In this document: positions 33,455-42,604 of the stretch, in pieces | Layout of the letters: each line of letters begins with the position of its first letter | How positions within the stretch are numbered: the first letter of the stretch is position 1 | Assembly (NCBI RefSeq): GCF_023228165.1 | Contig: NZ_JALOBS010000027.1 | Coordinates: 1-64,000, forward strand | Direction: 5' to 3' | DNA: 64,000 nt | Source: Methylomonas sp. | GTDB taxonomy: Bacteria; Pseudomonadota; Gammaproteobacteria; Methylococcales; Methylomonadaceae | The notes under the pieces: generated by a model | Database searches by the model: none | Seen by the model: only the letters and a program-made list of their open reading frames with translations | Told to the model about the DNA's origin: nothing | Translations under genes and position numbers: made by a program

Positions 33455-34123
33455 TTGCACCCGGACTGTTCCAGCGTCGGCAGACAGAAAAAATGCAAAA
33501 TTCGGCCGGAAACCAAGTCATTGGTTTGCTGGTTCCGGAAAAAACCGCTCCGTTGACCGCTGGAATCATCAAACCGGTACTCAGTCCGAAACGCGCTAGC
33601 ACCAAGCGGCAACCCGATGTTAACTGCCAGCGTTGCCGTAACGGCTTGGATAAGTTATCCGACTGGCGTTCTGCGACAACGCAGTCCTAATAATCTCCGT
33701 TCTCACCACCGCGCTGCACGGTCCGGCTAGCTGCCAACGGCTAAATAACGCCGAAATAGCAAGTTAGTATTGCCCTGTTCTGGACCGGCAAACACATTTT
33801 GGGTCGACCGCCATGGTGGATCGATTGCCCCACTTAATTGTGTACCGTACTTCGGCTTATCTTTTCATCATTCTGAATGGCATTGGCATAAGAAATAGCG
33901 ATCCTGCCACCCTATTGCCAGCGCCCTCAGCAGCCGCGGAAAAAACCGATAGAAACGCCTAAGACCGGACAAGGCATAAGTGGGAAACCATCATGATTCG
34001 CTCCGGTGATACAAAGATCGGCATGACGCATCGATATTGCGTTGCCTGGCAAACCATATTGGTGCATCATTACTCCAATAACGCCTCATTTTGGGGCGAA
34101 TATCGCCTGCCGGGAGAGTGAGC
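33455..34123. other. 669-base region without a convincing gene, with an NtrC-like site
   Basis: Open frames here have poor composition and no ribosome-binding sites. The 3' part is the presumed promoter of the amtB remnant and contains an NtrC-like site at 34051-34065. I could not place a sigma54 promoter with correct spacing. Confidence 0.5.
34051..34065. promoter_or_regulatory. NtrC-like site upstream of the amtB remnant
   Basis: AAACCATATTGGTGC has a perfect right half (TGGTGC) and AC of the left half. It lies about 60 bases before the amtB ATG. Its CCATATTGG core is shared with the site at 35230-35244. Confidence 0.45.
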
Positions 34124-34810
34124 ATGCCGAGATACCGCCCTATCGTTGCAATTGCCGCCTGTCTCGGTTTAGGGTTTTGGCCCCACTTAGCCAGCGCAGA
34201 CCAATTAAATGCAGCAGATTCGGCTTGGATCTTGACCGCCTCGGGACTCGTGTTATTCATGACCGTGCCCGGCCTGGCCTTGTTTTATGGCGACTTGGTA
34301 CGCACCAAAAACGTGCTTTCAGTATTGATGCAGTGTTTTGCGATTACCTCTTTGGTATCGGTTTTGTGGTTGTTCGGCGGATACAGTCTGGCATTGAGCG
34401 ATGGCGGCAGTTGGCAGAAGGTATTGGGCGGTTTTTCCGAATTTTCTTTGCTGGGCATAAACGCCGACAGCGTCAAGGACAATCTGCCGGAAACCGTGTT
34501 CTGTATGTATCGCCTGACCCTTGCGATTTTTGCGTCCGCCTTGATCGTAGGTGACGTCGCCGAACGTATGAAATTCTCTGCCTTACTGTGGTTTGTGACC
34601 TGTTGGGAGTTTTTGATTTATGTACCCGTCTGCCATTGGATCTGGAGTGGCGGATTGAGCTTTGCCATTTTGAAATTGCTCGATAAAACCCTGGGGCTGC
34701 GCGTCAGTATCGGCGATGAAACAGAGGGCCTGGATATTTCTCGGCACAACCAGCAAGGATACAACCAGCAAGGATACAACCTGCGATCCACCCATCCCTT
34801 AAGCCTATAA
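34124..34810 (+). pseudogene. amtB: amtB with a large in-frame internal deletion
   Basis: Ammonium channel remnant of 228 residues. The N-terminal part is normal: signal peptide ending ASA, then WILTASGLVLFMTVPGLALFYGDLVRTKNVLSVLMQCF and helices through IYVPVCHWIWSGG. It then jumps straight to the extreme C-terminus, FAILKLLDKTLGLRVSIGDETEGLDISRH, which in intact AmtB is the last helix and the cytoplasmic GlnK-binding tail. About 200 residues are missing, including the pore His in the GGTVVHINA region, so it cannot conduct. The reading frame is kept. GGGAGAG precedes the ATG. No glnK lies beside it. It could be a decayed copy or, less likely, a retained regulatory fragment. Confidence 0.85.
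34746..34775 (+). repeat. 15-bp perfect tandem duplication in the amtB tail
   Basis: ACAACCAGCAAGGAT occurs twice in direct succession (34746-34760, 34761-34775), followed by ACAAC. It duplicates NQQGY in the protein tail without breaking the frame. Confidence 0.9.
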
Positions 34811-34830
34811 CCGATACCCAGGAGTCAGTC

Positions 34831-35196
34831 ATGCGCGCTTTGAATAAAACCTCCTGTTTAAAAGCTACCGCACTATTTTGGGGCTTTATCTGGTTTGCCG
34901 GATTTTCGAATACCAGCATTGCCCTAGATATCAATCAAGCATCCCAGCAAATTAAAACACGCGCTTGCAAAGATAATCTAACCGTCGATCAGGCTTTGGA
35001 AAAATCGATAAAAAGCCATTCGCAACGGGATATCGGCTGGCGTTCATTTCAGGAGGACGACCATTACGATGTTGAACGTGCCGTATTGATTAACAAAGCC
35101 ATGGAGCTACGCTACCGTTGGCGAGTATTTGCAGACGGCAGTATTCAACCCCAAAGCAAACGTGCAGAAAATTTATGCCGTCTCGATACAGACTGA
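34831..35196 (+). CDS. Small exported protein of unknown function
   Basis: 121 residues. A signal peptide (ATALFWGFIWFAGFSNTSIA) precedes a charged mature domain with two Cys (RACKDN and LCRLD) that could form a disulfide. The segment DIGWRSFQEDDHYDVERAVLINKAMELRYRWRV looks like a conserved core. CAGGAG precedes the ATG. It lies 20 bases after the amtB remnant and before ntrB, so the three may be transcribed together. I do not recognise the family. Confidence 0.65.
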   Translation: MRALNKTSCLKATALFWGFIWFAGFSNTSIALDINQASQQIKTRACKDNLTVDQALEKSIKSHSQRDIGWRSFQEDDHYDVERAVLINKAMELRYRWRVFADGSIQPQSKRAENLCRLDTD

Positions 35197-35229
35197 TCGC
35201 ACCATAACAAGACGCCCACCCAGATGAGC

Positions 35230-35244
35230 GCACCATATTGGGTC
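35230..35244. promoter_or_regulatory. NtrC-like site upstream of ntrB
   Basis: GCACCATATTGGGTC has a perfect left half (GCAC) and 4 of 6 right-half positions. It lies about 65 bases before ntrB, consistent with autoregulation of ntrBC, and shares the CCATATTGG core with the site at 34051. Confidence 0.45.
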
Positions 35245-35306
35245 AACAAGTTTATCTTAACCCTATCCCTGCCCGCATCCCTGCATTGTTATTTGCGGCA
35301 CATTAA

Positions 35307-36416
35307 TTGCTAAATAATAAGACAGCCATTCTTAAACCATTTGTTACTGTGTATAAAAAAATACTCGACCATCTCAATGAGGCGATCCTGCTCTTCGATC
35401 GAGAGTTTCGCTTAACCTATATTAACCCTGCCGGCGAAATACTGTTTGCCGACAGCGCCAAACATTTGGTGGGTCACCTTGCCCAAAAACTGTTTAAAAC
35501 CGCCCACCCCTTACTGTTCCGTGATTTATTACTGCGCTTGAACCAAAACGAACCGCTGGTTGACAGAGAATTGATACTTGAATGTATGAATCAGCCCATC
35601 ACGGTCAACATGAGTGCCACGCCGATTCTGGAAAACGGGGTTCTATCGGAGGTTTTGATTGAATTGCAACAAGTAGACCGGCATTTACGTATCACAAAGG
35701 AAGAACAGTTATTAGCCCAACAAAATACCAGCCGCATGCTGGTGCGCGGCCTGGCGCACGAAATTAAGAACCCGCTCGGCGGCTTGCGAGGCGCGGCCCA
35801 ATTGTTGGCTCTGGAACTACAAGATGCCGAATTGAAGGAATACACCCAAATCATCATTGCGGAATCCGATCGGCTACAGGAGTTGATGGACAAAATGCTC
35901 GGCCCTAACAAACCAGCCCATAAACACCCGCTGAACATCCATGAAGTGCTGGAGCGCGTGCGACATTTAGTTGCCGTGGAAGCCGGCAGCAACATCAGCC
36001 TTAAAACCGATTACGACCCCAGCATTCCTGAGCTGTTTGCGGATAAAAATCAAATGATACAAGCCTTGTTGAACATTGTCCGCAATGCGATTCAAGCCTT
36101 GCAATCCGCTGGCCAAATTATTCTAAAAACCCGTATTCAGCGCCATATGACCATAGGTCGCAAACTCTACAAGCTGGCGGTCAAAATAGACATTATCGAT
36201 AACGGCCCCGGTATACAGCCAGGCTTGATGGGACAAATTTTTTATCCAATGATTACCGGCCGCGCCGAAGGCACCGGCCTGGGATTATCCATTGCTCAAT
36301 CGTTGATTAACCAGCACAACGGCTTAATTGAATGCGAAAGCGAACCCGGAAACACCGTTTTTTCAATTTTTTTACCCATCATGGATCAGTCCGAGAAAAC
36401 AGCACCCAGCCGATGA
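35307..36416 (+). CDS. glnL: Nitrogen regulation sensor histidine kinase NtrB
   Basis: 369-residue cytoplasmic kinase/phosphatase of NtrC. The PAS domain starts at ILDHLNEAILLFDREFRLTYINPAGE. The phospho-acceptor H-box RGLAHEIKNPLGGLRGAAQLL has His151, followed by the X-region and an HATPase domain with N-box LNIVRNAIQAL, DNGPGI and GTGLGLSIAQSL. It has no TM helix. There is no ATG: the start is TTG at 35307 (or GTG at 35349), neither with a strong ribosome-binding site, implying low expression. ntrC begins 47 bases downstream. Confidence 0.93.
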   Translation: MLNNKTAILKPFVTVYKKILDHLNEAILLFDREFRLTYINPAGEILFADSAKHLVGHLAQKLFKTAHPLLFRDLLLRLNQNEPLVDRELILECMNQPITVNMSATPILENGVLSEVLIELQQVDRHLRITKEEQLLAQQNTSRMLVRGLAHEIKNPLGGLRGAAQLLALELQDAELKEYTQIIIAESDRLQELMDKMLGPNKPAHKHPLNIHEVLERVRHLVAVEAGSNISLKTDYDPSIPELFADKNQMIQALLNIVRNAIQALQSAGQIILKTRIQRHMTIGRKLYKLAVKIDIIDNGPGIQPGLMGQIFYPMITGRAEGTGLGLSIAQSLINQHNGLIECESEPGNTVFSIFLPIMDQSEKTAPSR

Positions 36417-36463
36417 TGGGCTTGTTTGGATAATGATGACTACTTTACGATATGGAGACGATC

Positions 36464-37879
36464 ATGCCACTGCCAGATAAAGTCTGGATTGTCGATGATG
36501 ACAAATCGATACGCTGGGTGCTTGAAAAAGCCCTGCAAAAAGCCAGCATCGAAACGCTTTGCTTTTCCAACGCGGCCGACTTATTAAAAGAATTGGCGCA
36601 CGACTTGCCGCACGTCCTGATTACCGACATCCGCATGCCGGGCATGGACGGCTTTGAACTGTTAAAGAAAATCCAACAGGATTATCCGTCCTTGCCGGTG
36701 ATTATCATGACGGCGCATTCCGACCTGGAAAGCGCCGTCTCGGCCTTTCACGGCGGTGCATTCGAGTATTTGCCCAAACCGTTCGACGTCAATGAAGTGG
36801 TCGAAACCGTGCATCGCGCCTGCCTGCACAGCAAACAGCAAAACAACACTGAATCACCGCCGGAGGGGATGGGCGATACGCCGGAAATTATTGGCGAAGC
36901 GCCCGCCATGCAGGAAGTATTCCGTGCCATAGGCCGGTTGGCACGCTCGCACATTACCGTACTGATCAACGGCGAATCCGGCACCGGCAAAGAATTGGTT
37001 GCCAAAGCCCTGCACCGGCATAGCCCGCGTTCCCAGCAGCCTTTTGTGGCGCTAAACATGGCAGCCATTCCCAAGGATTTAATGGAATCGGAGTTATTCG
37101 GCCATGAAAAAGGCGCATTTACCGGTGCCCAGGCCCGCCGTATAGGCCGCTTTGAACAATCTAACAACGGCACCTTATTTCTGGATGAGATCGGCGACAT
37201 GCCGGCCGAATTGCAAACCCGTCTGCTGCGGGTACTGGCGGATAACGAGTTTTATCCGGTGGGCGCGCATGCAGCGGTCAAGGTAAACGTCCGCATCATT
37301 GCCGCGACCCACCAAAATCTGGAAGTGCTTGTGGCGCAAGGCCGGTTTCGGGAAGATTTATTCCACCGCTTGAATGTGATCCGCATTCATATCCCACCCT
37401 TGCGCGAACGCAGACAGGACATTGGCTTGCTAATGCGACATTTTCTGTACCAAAGCGCACGGGAATTAGGGACGGAAGTCAAAACTCTGAAACCGGAAGC
37501 CGAGGCCTTTTTAAGCAACTTGCGGTGGCCGGGCAACGTCCGCCAGCTGGAAAACACCTGCCGCTGGCTAACAGTGATGGCATCTGGCCGGGAAATCCAT
37601 ATCGAAGACTTGCCGCCCGAGTTGAGCCAAAGCCCGGCCGACCCCCAAGGCGAAGCCGGTCAACACGACTGGGAAGACCTGTTGCAAAGCTGGATTAAGC
37701 AACAGCTGGCCACGGGCAAGCACGATATCGCCAAACAGGCCATAGCCAGCGTGGAAACGTTATTGATACAAACCGCGCTGCAACATACCCACGGCCGCAA
37801 ACATGAAGCCGCGTTATTACTGGGTTACGGCAGGAATACCCTGACGCGCAAACTGAAAGAATTGGACATAGAGGACTAA
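36464..37879 (+). CDS. glnG: Nitrogen regulation response regulator NtrC
   Basis: 471 residues: receiver (acidic VDDDKS, phospho-acceptor Asp55 in ITDIRMPG, Lys in LPKPFD), AAA+ domain (GESGTGKE Walker A, GAFTGA sigma54-contact loop, LFLDEIGDM Walker B, RWPGNVRQLEN), and a C-terminal Fis-type HTH (EAALLLGYGRNTLTRKLKEL). It activates sigma54 promoters under nitrogen limitation; two such promoters lie in this window. The ATG at 36464 is chosen because GGAG (36454-36457) is correctly spaced; an ATG at 36452 is also in frame. Confidence 0.95.
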   Translation: MPLPDKVWIVDDDKSIRWVLEKALQKASIETLCFSNAADLLKELAHDLPHVLITDIRMPGMDGFELLKKIQQDYPSLPVIIMTAHSDLESAVSAFHGGAFEYLPKPFDVNEVVETVHRACLHSKQQNNTESPPEGMGDTPEIIGEAPAMQEVFRAIGRLARSHITVLINGESGTGKELVAKALHRHSPRSQQPFVALNMAAIPKDLMESELFGHEKGAFTGAQARRIGRFEQSNNGTLFLDEIGDMPAELQTRLLRVLADNEFYPVGAHAAVKVNVRIIAATHQNLEVLVAQGRFREDLFHRLNVIRIHIPPLRERRQDIGLLMRHFLYQSARELGTEVKTLKPEAEAFLSNLRWPGNVRQLENTCRWLTVMASGREIHIEDLPPELSQSPADPQGEAGQHDWEDLLQSWIKQQLATGKHDIAKQAIASVETLLIQTALQHTHGRKHEAALLLGYGRNTLTRKLKELDIED

Positions 37880-37974
37880 CCTCAGCGCCATTTAGAATTT
37901 TTATCTGCTTAAAACATCGGTGTATACTCCTGCCAATTGAATCAACATTTTCAACACGGCAGGGTTTAAATCTC

Positions 37975-39333
37975 ATGGCAGATAAAATGGTAAGCAAACA
38001 TCTGGTAAATCTTGAAAAGCAATTTGCCACGACGGACCCTGTGTTACAAAAAGCGGTGAAAGTGTTCCAGGAGCTGGACGAACTGGAATTCGAAATGGCG
38101 TTGATCGATCCCGAGGAGACCACGGCCCGCAGAAGTTCTTGGTGGCCGCTGATCAGTACCTTGGGCGGCTATTCTCCAGCCAAATCGGAATTTTTAAACC
38201 GCTTCCTCGGGGTACCCCTGCACACCACCCGGCATAAATTCACGGTCTTGCAATACACCCCGCAAACCACCAGCGCCACCCTGCCCGGCACGGCATTGGA
38301 CGCCGATCACCGTTTGCCTTTTTACCAAGTCAGCCGCGATATTGAGCAAACCAACCCCGGCGAAGGCAGCAAGGTTAATAGCTACCTGGAATTGGTTACG
38401 GTCAACAGCAACAAATTAAAGAATAAACTGATCATCGACACGCCGGTATTAAATCCGGCTACCGAAAATGCCGTTAACGGCTTATTACGCCAACACGTGA
38501 TTGCCATATCAGACTTGGTATTGGTGTTTACCGATTTATTCGAAACGGACCCGGAATTCAATAAAGATGTGATCGCCAGCATCATAAAGTATCAAGACAC
38601 CAACAAATTTTTGTTTGTCATCGATCATTCCGAGCTCAGTCTGGACCAGAATAAATCGCAGGAAATCATCGCCTCCTGGCAGCGGCGCTTGGCTGAATTC
38701 GGCATTTTTACCGGTCACTATGTGGTGTTGTCGCAAAACGGCGACGACTCGCAAATCGAGCAACGCGTCAACAACTTGAATAACGACCGCTCCTATCGCA
38801 TTTTAGAATCGTTGGAAAACAGCATACGCTCTGTCGACGATGTGGTGATGGACGAAGTGGAATCGGCAATTACTCTTTGGAAAGAACGTTGCAATGCCAC
38901 CACGTTGATCATCCTCAGCTTTATTATCATGCTGATTTTATTTGCCGAGATCGCCGTCGGCATATTGGACCTGTTTTTCGACCCCATCATCGGCCCGCTT
39001 ATCATTTTGGCGCTGATCGCATTTCTAACACCCATACACATGATCGTCAGCCGGGTACATGCCAAATTTATTATCAATCAGCTACATAAACGCCAGAAAA
39101 AATTGAACCTTAGCGAGGATTTAGCGGGATTATTCGAAAAAAGCCTGAGTTTCTGGCGAGTAATATTGCCCATTACCCAACCGGTTGGCAAAACCAAGAA
39201 AAATCGCAAAAAACTGAATCATTTATTGGAACAAACCAAAGATTTAGTTCAGGCCCTTAACGATCAGTTCAGTCGCAGCCAGTTTCAAGAATACCCGTCC
39301 TCTTATGAGCCACAATCCGGCGAAGAATATTGA
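37975..39333 (+). CDS. Membrane-anchored dynamin-like protein with degenerate P-loop
   Basis: 452 residues. Residues 64-79 read GGYSPAKSEFLNRFLG, aligning with the dynamin-family G1 motif (GxxSxGKSxFLNxLLG) except that the Gly before Lys is Ala. LIIDTPVL corresponds to the G3 DTPG motif with Gly lost, and the G4 region (FVIDHSEL) lacks the usual KxD. Two TM helices near residues 305-355 precede a basic helical tail with RQKKL and KTKKNRKKL. It is therefore probably a non-hydrolysing or weakly GTP-binding membrane-remodelling relative. Upstream TATACT at about 37922 may be its -10 box. It precedes another membrane-protein gene by 20 bases. Confidence 0.65.
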   Translation: MADKMVSKHLVNLEKQFATTDPVLQKAVKVFQELDELEFEMALIDPEETTARRSSWWPLISTLGGYSPAKSEFLNRFLGVPLHTTRHKFTVLQYTPQTTSATLPGTALDADHRLPFYQVSRDIEQTNPGEGSKVNSYLELVTVNSNKLKNKLIIDTPVLNPATENAVNGLLRQHVIAISDLVLVFTDLFETDPEFNKDVIASIIKYQDTNKFLFVIDHSELSLDQNKSQEIIASWQRRLAEFGIFTGHYVVLSQNGDDSQIEQRVNNLNNDRSYRILESLENSIRSVDDVVMDEVESAITLWKERCNATTLIILSFIIMLILFAEIAVGILDLFFDPIIGPLIILALIAFLTPIHMIVSRVHAKFIINQLHKRQKKLNLSEDLAGLFEKSLSFWRVILPITQPVGKTKKNRKKLNHLLEQTKDLVQALNDQFSRSQFQEYPSSYEPQSGEEY

Positions 39334-39353
39334 TCATTTAATTCGTAATAGTT

Positions 39354-39854
39354 ATGGACATTATCAAACAGTATCTTGCTCTGTGTTGGTTTGATGTCTC
39401 ACCGCTTGAGCTACCGAGATCGACATCATTTTTTAAAAAGAATTTAATCTTTAACTTTTTGATGTTCATTTTCATCCATTTCAATATGACGGATGATTTT
39501 GAGTCGATATCGGAAGTCTTTATCGAAACCCTGTTAAACCTGAGCTTCATCGCTCTGGCACTTTGGCTTAATCGCTCGATGCACACTTATATTCAAGTGG
39601 CCTCGGCAATATTGTTTTGCGAAAATTTCACATCACTGTTTTTATTGCCCACCATATTCTGGGCAACCGTTGCAGAAGACTGGTTAAGCTACGGCGCCCT
39701 GGCGATTATCCTATTTTGGACTTGGGCCTTGATTGGCGCCATTTTCAAAAAAATATTGCACATCAATGTGTTTGCCGGCTTGGTCATGTCGCTGTTTTAC
39801 TTGTTGTTTAGTTTCGGCGGCGGGTTTGCCATCAACAGCTTTTTGACCGGTTAA
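39354..39854 (+). CDS. Multi-spanning membrane protein of unknown function
   Basis: 166 residues with about five TM helices (from FNFLMFIFIHF to LFYLLFSFGGGF). The arrangement (cytoplasmic N-terminus, LCWFDVSPLELPRS before the first helix) resembles small Yip1-like bacterial membrane proteins, but I cannot assign it. It starts 20 bases after the dynamin-like gene on the same strand, so the pair may work together at the membrane. Confidence 0.6.
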   Translation: MDIIKQYLALCWFDVSPLELPRSTSFFKKNLIFNFLMFIFIHFNMTDDFESISEVFIETLLNLSFIALALWLNRSMHTYIQVASAILFCENFTSLFLLPTIFWATVAEDWLSYGALAIILFWTWALIGAIFKKILHINVFAGLVMSLFYLLFSFGGGFAINSFLTG

Positions 39855-40201
39855 CCGGCTGCCATCGATAGTCCGCCGGCCAAATCAAATTCCTCAAGCG
39901 AATTGAGTGCTCTTAAAGCCGTTTGCTCGTTACGCAAGCCGCCTACATGACTTTCACTACTCAAACGAATCCGAGCCAGCCGCGAGAATATCCAGACTCG
40001 CAAAGCAGATAGCAATCACTAACAAATTCGAACGCCACTACTACGGATATTTGTCATCCTTGTTGTGATTTCTAAAAGCTGCAACTGTCTCACAGTATGC
40101 TGTTGGCTTTTTCAGTTTAATCCTGCACCAGGGAATTCGGTGCTAAGGACGCTTCGCTATCGGACTTCTGTAATGAAACTTTTCCATACTTGGTAAACGT
40201 T
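39855..40201. other. 347-base intergenic region
   Basis: No gene, repeat or clear terminator seen. It presumably contains the promoter of the metzincin gene; I could not identify a reliable -35/-10 pair. Confidence 0.5.
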
Positions 40202-42541
40202 ATGAACAGACAATCATTCATCGCATCGGCTGTATTCACTATCTTGGTGAATTGCACCATAGCAACAGCAGACCAAACAACACCGATTAAAGGCGAATCA
40301 AGCAAGGTAGCAGCAACTACTGATAATGGGATACCAACCGGACCGCTCTATTTTTCGACGCGTAAAGATGCGGAGAACGCTTTAGTGGGGTACAACTATG
40401 CCCTGACCTTACTCCAAAATGGCCGAGTGCAAGCAATTGTTTCCGGATTGAACGGCTCCGGCCAGGAAAACCCACTCAGTGTAGTGCAAGCTGAATCGCA
40501 AAAATCCGTATCCAAATTCAGCGATCAAACGCAGCTCGATGAAACAGAAACGCCTTTTCCTAAAATTTCTCTGAAAGAGAAACTCAACGGCCAGTCGGCG
40601 ATTGATGCATTGGGGGACAAATTGCCTTTGGTGGCAAAAGCGTATGACATGTCCGCGGAGCGCCTGGAAGATATTCTTAAAACCGATCAGACAGCCTGGA
40701 TCGATGAGGGCGGACGACTACTTTATGTTGAAGCAGATACAAAACCAATTCCTAGACCAGAACCTAAGGATACTGACAACAATGGCGAAGACACCGCGAA
40801 TGCTACAACGATTAGCGGTACGGAAACTTTCGCCTCGACAGCGTCTTCAAGCAAAGATGCTTTTACTCTTCATAGTAAATCCGGCTCGAACCGGGTTATC
40901 TATTTGGATTTTAACGGCCATGTTGCAACAAATACGGCCTGGTCCAGCGGAACCCTGACCGCGCAGGCTTATGACATTGATGGCAACCCCGGTGCATTTA
41001 GCGATGCGGAATTAAGTAACATTAGAGAAATCTGGCAACGTGTAGCGGAAGACTATGCGCCGTTTGACGTGGACGTAACAACCCAAGAGCCAACGACCGA
41101 CGCGATAAGACGAACCAGCAACACCGATACACAATACGGTACGCGCGCGGTGATTACCCGGTCCATGCCGGAGCTGTGTAGCCAATCCTGCGGCGGCGTG
41201 GCCTACGTCAACGTATTTTCGTACTACTCGTCCAGCACGCCGGATCGCTATCAACCCGCTTGGGCGTTCTTTGATAAATTAGGTAACGGTTATCCCAAGT
41301 ATGTAGCCGAAGCAGTGTCGCATGAAGTTGGTCATAACCTGAATCTCAACCATGACGGCACATCCACCGCTGGATATTATACCGGCCAAGGTAGCGGTGC
41401 AACCGGCTGGGCTCCGATTATGGGGGCTAGTTACTACAAACCCGTCACGCAATGGAGCAAAGGCGAATATCCAGGCGCCAACAATTTGCAAGATGATATT
41501 GCAGTCATCAGTGCGGCAGGCACGCCTTTACGTCCCGATGACTACCCCAGCACAAATGCGAGTGCGGCACCATTGTCAGGCGAGGCAACTGCGGTATATC
41601 AAACGGGCATCATCGAACGCAATAGCGACATCGATGTATTCACCTTTCAAACCGACGGCGGCAATGCGCAATTCAATATTGCCTCGGGCTCTATCGCGCC
41701 TGATTTAGATGTAGCTGTGAAGTTAATGGATTCTTCTGGAAATACAATAGCCTCGATCAATCCGTCTGACAGCCTGTCGGCATCATTGGCCGCGACCTTG
41801 GCTGCCGGCCGATATTTCCTGCAAATCGATGGAGTTGGGCATGGCGATTTAACAACTGGTTACTCTGATTATGCGAGCCTTGGCCAATATCTGATTACCG
41901 GAAGCTATCCCAAAAACACAACCACATTAAGCCAGCCAACAGCGGATATTTCAGCCTTGCCAAGCTTTGGCGATGCGCCTTTAACAGTCGCGTTCAATGG
42001 GAGCGGATCGACTGACCAGGATGGTAACATCGCGGCTTATGATTGGAATTTTGGTGATGGGTCAGCCAACGCCAATACAGCCGGACTAAGCCATATTTAC
42101 ACTGCACCGGGTACGTTCACGGCAACATTGACTGTTACCGATAATAGCGGCTTGAAAAACAGCACGACGCAAACGATTAGCGTGACCCAATCTACCGCCG
42201 ACCTGAGCATGAAAGTCGGTAGTACCTCATTAACGCGCAAACCGCTCAGCAGAGGCAAGTCTCAATGCGTCGCGAACGTCATCGTTAAATACGACGCATC
42301 GTCCGTTGCGGGTGCGACTGTTTATGGTTCGTGGAGTGGCTCGGTGAAAACAAGATCCGGTTACAAAACGGTGACCGGCTCAACATCCGGCAGCACCAAG
42401 TCTGACGGCACCGTTACTATCGGTAGCTCGAATCTACCAAGCAGCATCTCTGGCACTTGCGCATTTACTGTTACCAACGTCGTCAAGAGTGGATACACGT
42501 ATGACGGCAGCGGCCAAATTGCAGGCAGCTTTTCCTGGTAA
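40202..42541 (+). CDS. Secreted reprolysin-like metzincin peptidase with PPC and PKD domains
   Basis: 779 residues. Signal peptide (FIASAVFTILVNCTIATA), a propeptide-like region to about 210, then a metallopeptidase domain starting SGSNRVIYLDFNGHV. The zinc motif is HEVGHNLNLNHD (HExxHxxxxxHD), with a downstream IMGAS Met-turn equivalent. A pre-peptidase C-terminal-type beta domain (DVFTFQTDGGNAQFNI...LEAGRYFLQIDG-like) and a PKD domain (AYDWNFGDGSANANT...ATLTVTD) follow, then a beta-rich C-terminal domain with two Cys. Probably extracellular degradation of proteins, with the PKD domain giving adhesion. A terminator follows. Confidence 0.85.
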   Translation: MNRQSFIASAVFTILVNCTIATADQTTPIKGESSKVAATTDNGIPTGPLYFSTRKDAENALVGYNYALTLLQNGRVQAIVSGLNGSGQENPLSVVQAESQKSVSKFSDQTQLDETETPFPKISLKEKLNGQSAIDALGDKLPLVAKAYDMSAERLEDILKTDQTAWIDEGGRLLYVEADTKPIPRPEPKDTDNNGEDTANATTISGTETFASTASSSKDAFTLHSKSGSNRVIYLDFNGHVATNTAWSSGTLTAQAYDIDGNPGAFSDAELSNIREIWQRVAEDYAPFDVDVTTQEPTTDAIRRTSNTDTQYGTRAVITRSMPELCSQSCGGVAYVNVFSYYSSSTPDRYQPAWAFFDKLGNGYPKYVAEAVSHEVGHNLNLNHDGTSTAGYYTGQGSGATGWAPIMGASYYKPVTQWSKGEYPGANNLQDDIAVISAAGTPLRPDDYPSTNASAAPLSGEATAVYQTGIIERNSDIDVFTFQTDGGNAQFNIASGSIAPDLDVAVKLMDSSGNTIASINPSDSLSASLAATLAAGRYFLQIDGVGHGDLTTGYSDYASLGQYLITGSYPKNTTTLSQPTADISALPSFGDAPLTVAFNGSGSTDQDGNIAAYDWNFGDGSANANTAGLSHIYTAPGTFTATLTVTDNSGLKNSTTQTISVTQSTADLSMKVGSTSLTRKPLSRGKSQCVANVIVKYDASSVAGATVYGSWSGSVKTRSGYKTVTGSTSGSTKSDGTVTIGSSNLPSSISGTCAFTVTNVVKSGYTYDGSGQIAGSFSW

Positions 42542-42555
42542 TCGTATGCATCAAA

Positions 42556-42582
42556 AAGAAGGCGCGGTAATCGCGCCTTCTT
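42556..42582. terminator. Bidirectional terminator between metzincin and glgB
   Basis: AAGAAGGCGCG pairs perfectly with CGCGCCTTCTT (11 bp, 5-base loop). It lies between convergent genes, with A-rich bases on the left and T-rich bases on the right, so it can serve both strands. Confidence 0.85.
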
Positions 42583-42604
42583 GTCTTATCGCTTGCGTGG
42601 CAAA

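Noticed and set aside
33451..33690. Plus-strand frame after phzF and a matching minus-strand frame
   Set aside because: Overlaps the phzF 3' end on one side, no family resemblance, no ribosome-binding site in either direction.
33991..34260. Minus-strand frame across the amtB start
   Set aside because: Shadow of amtB on the opposite strand.
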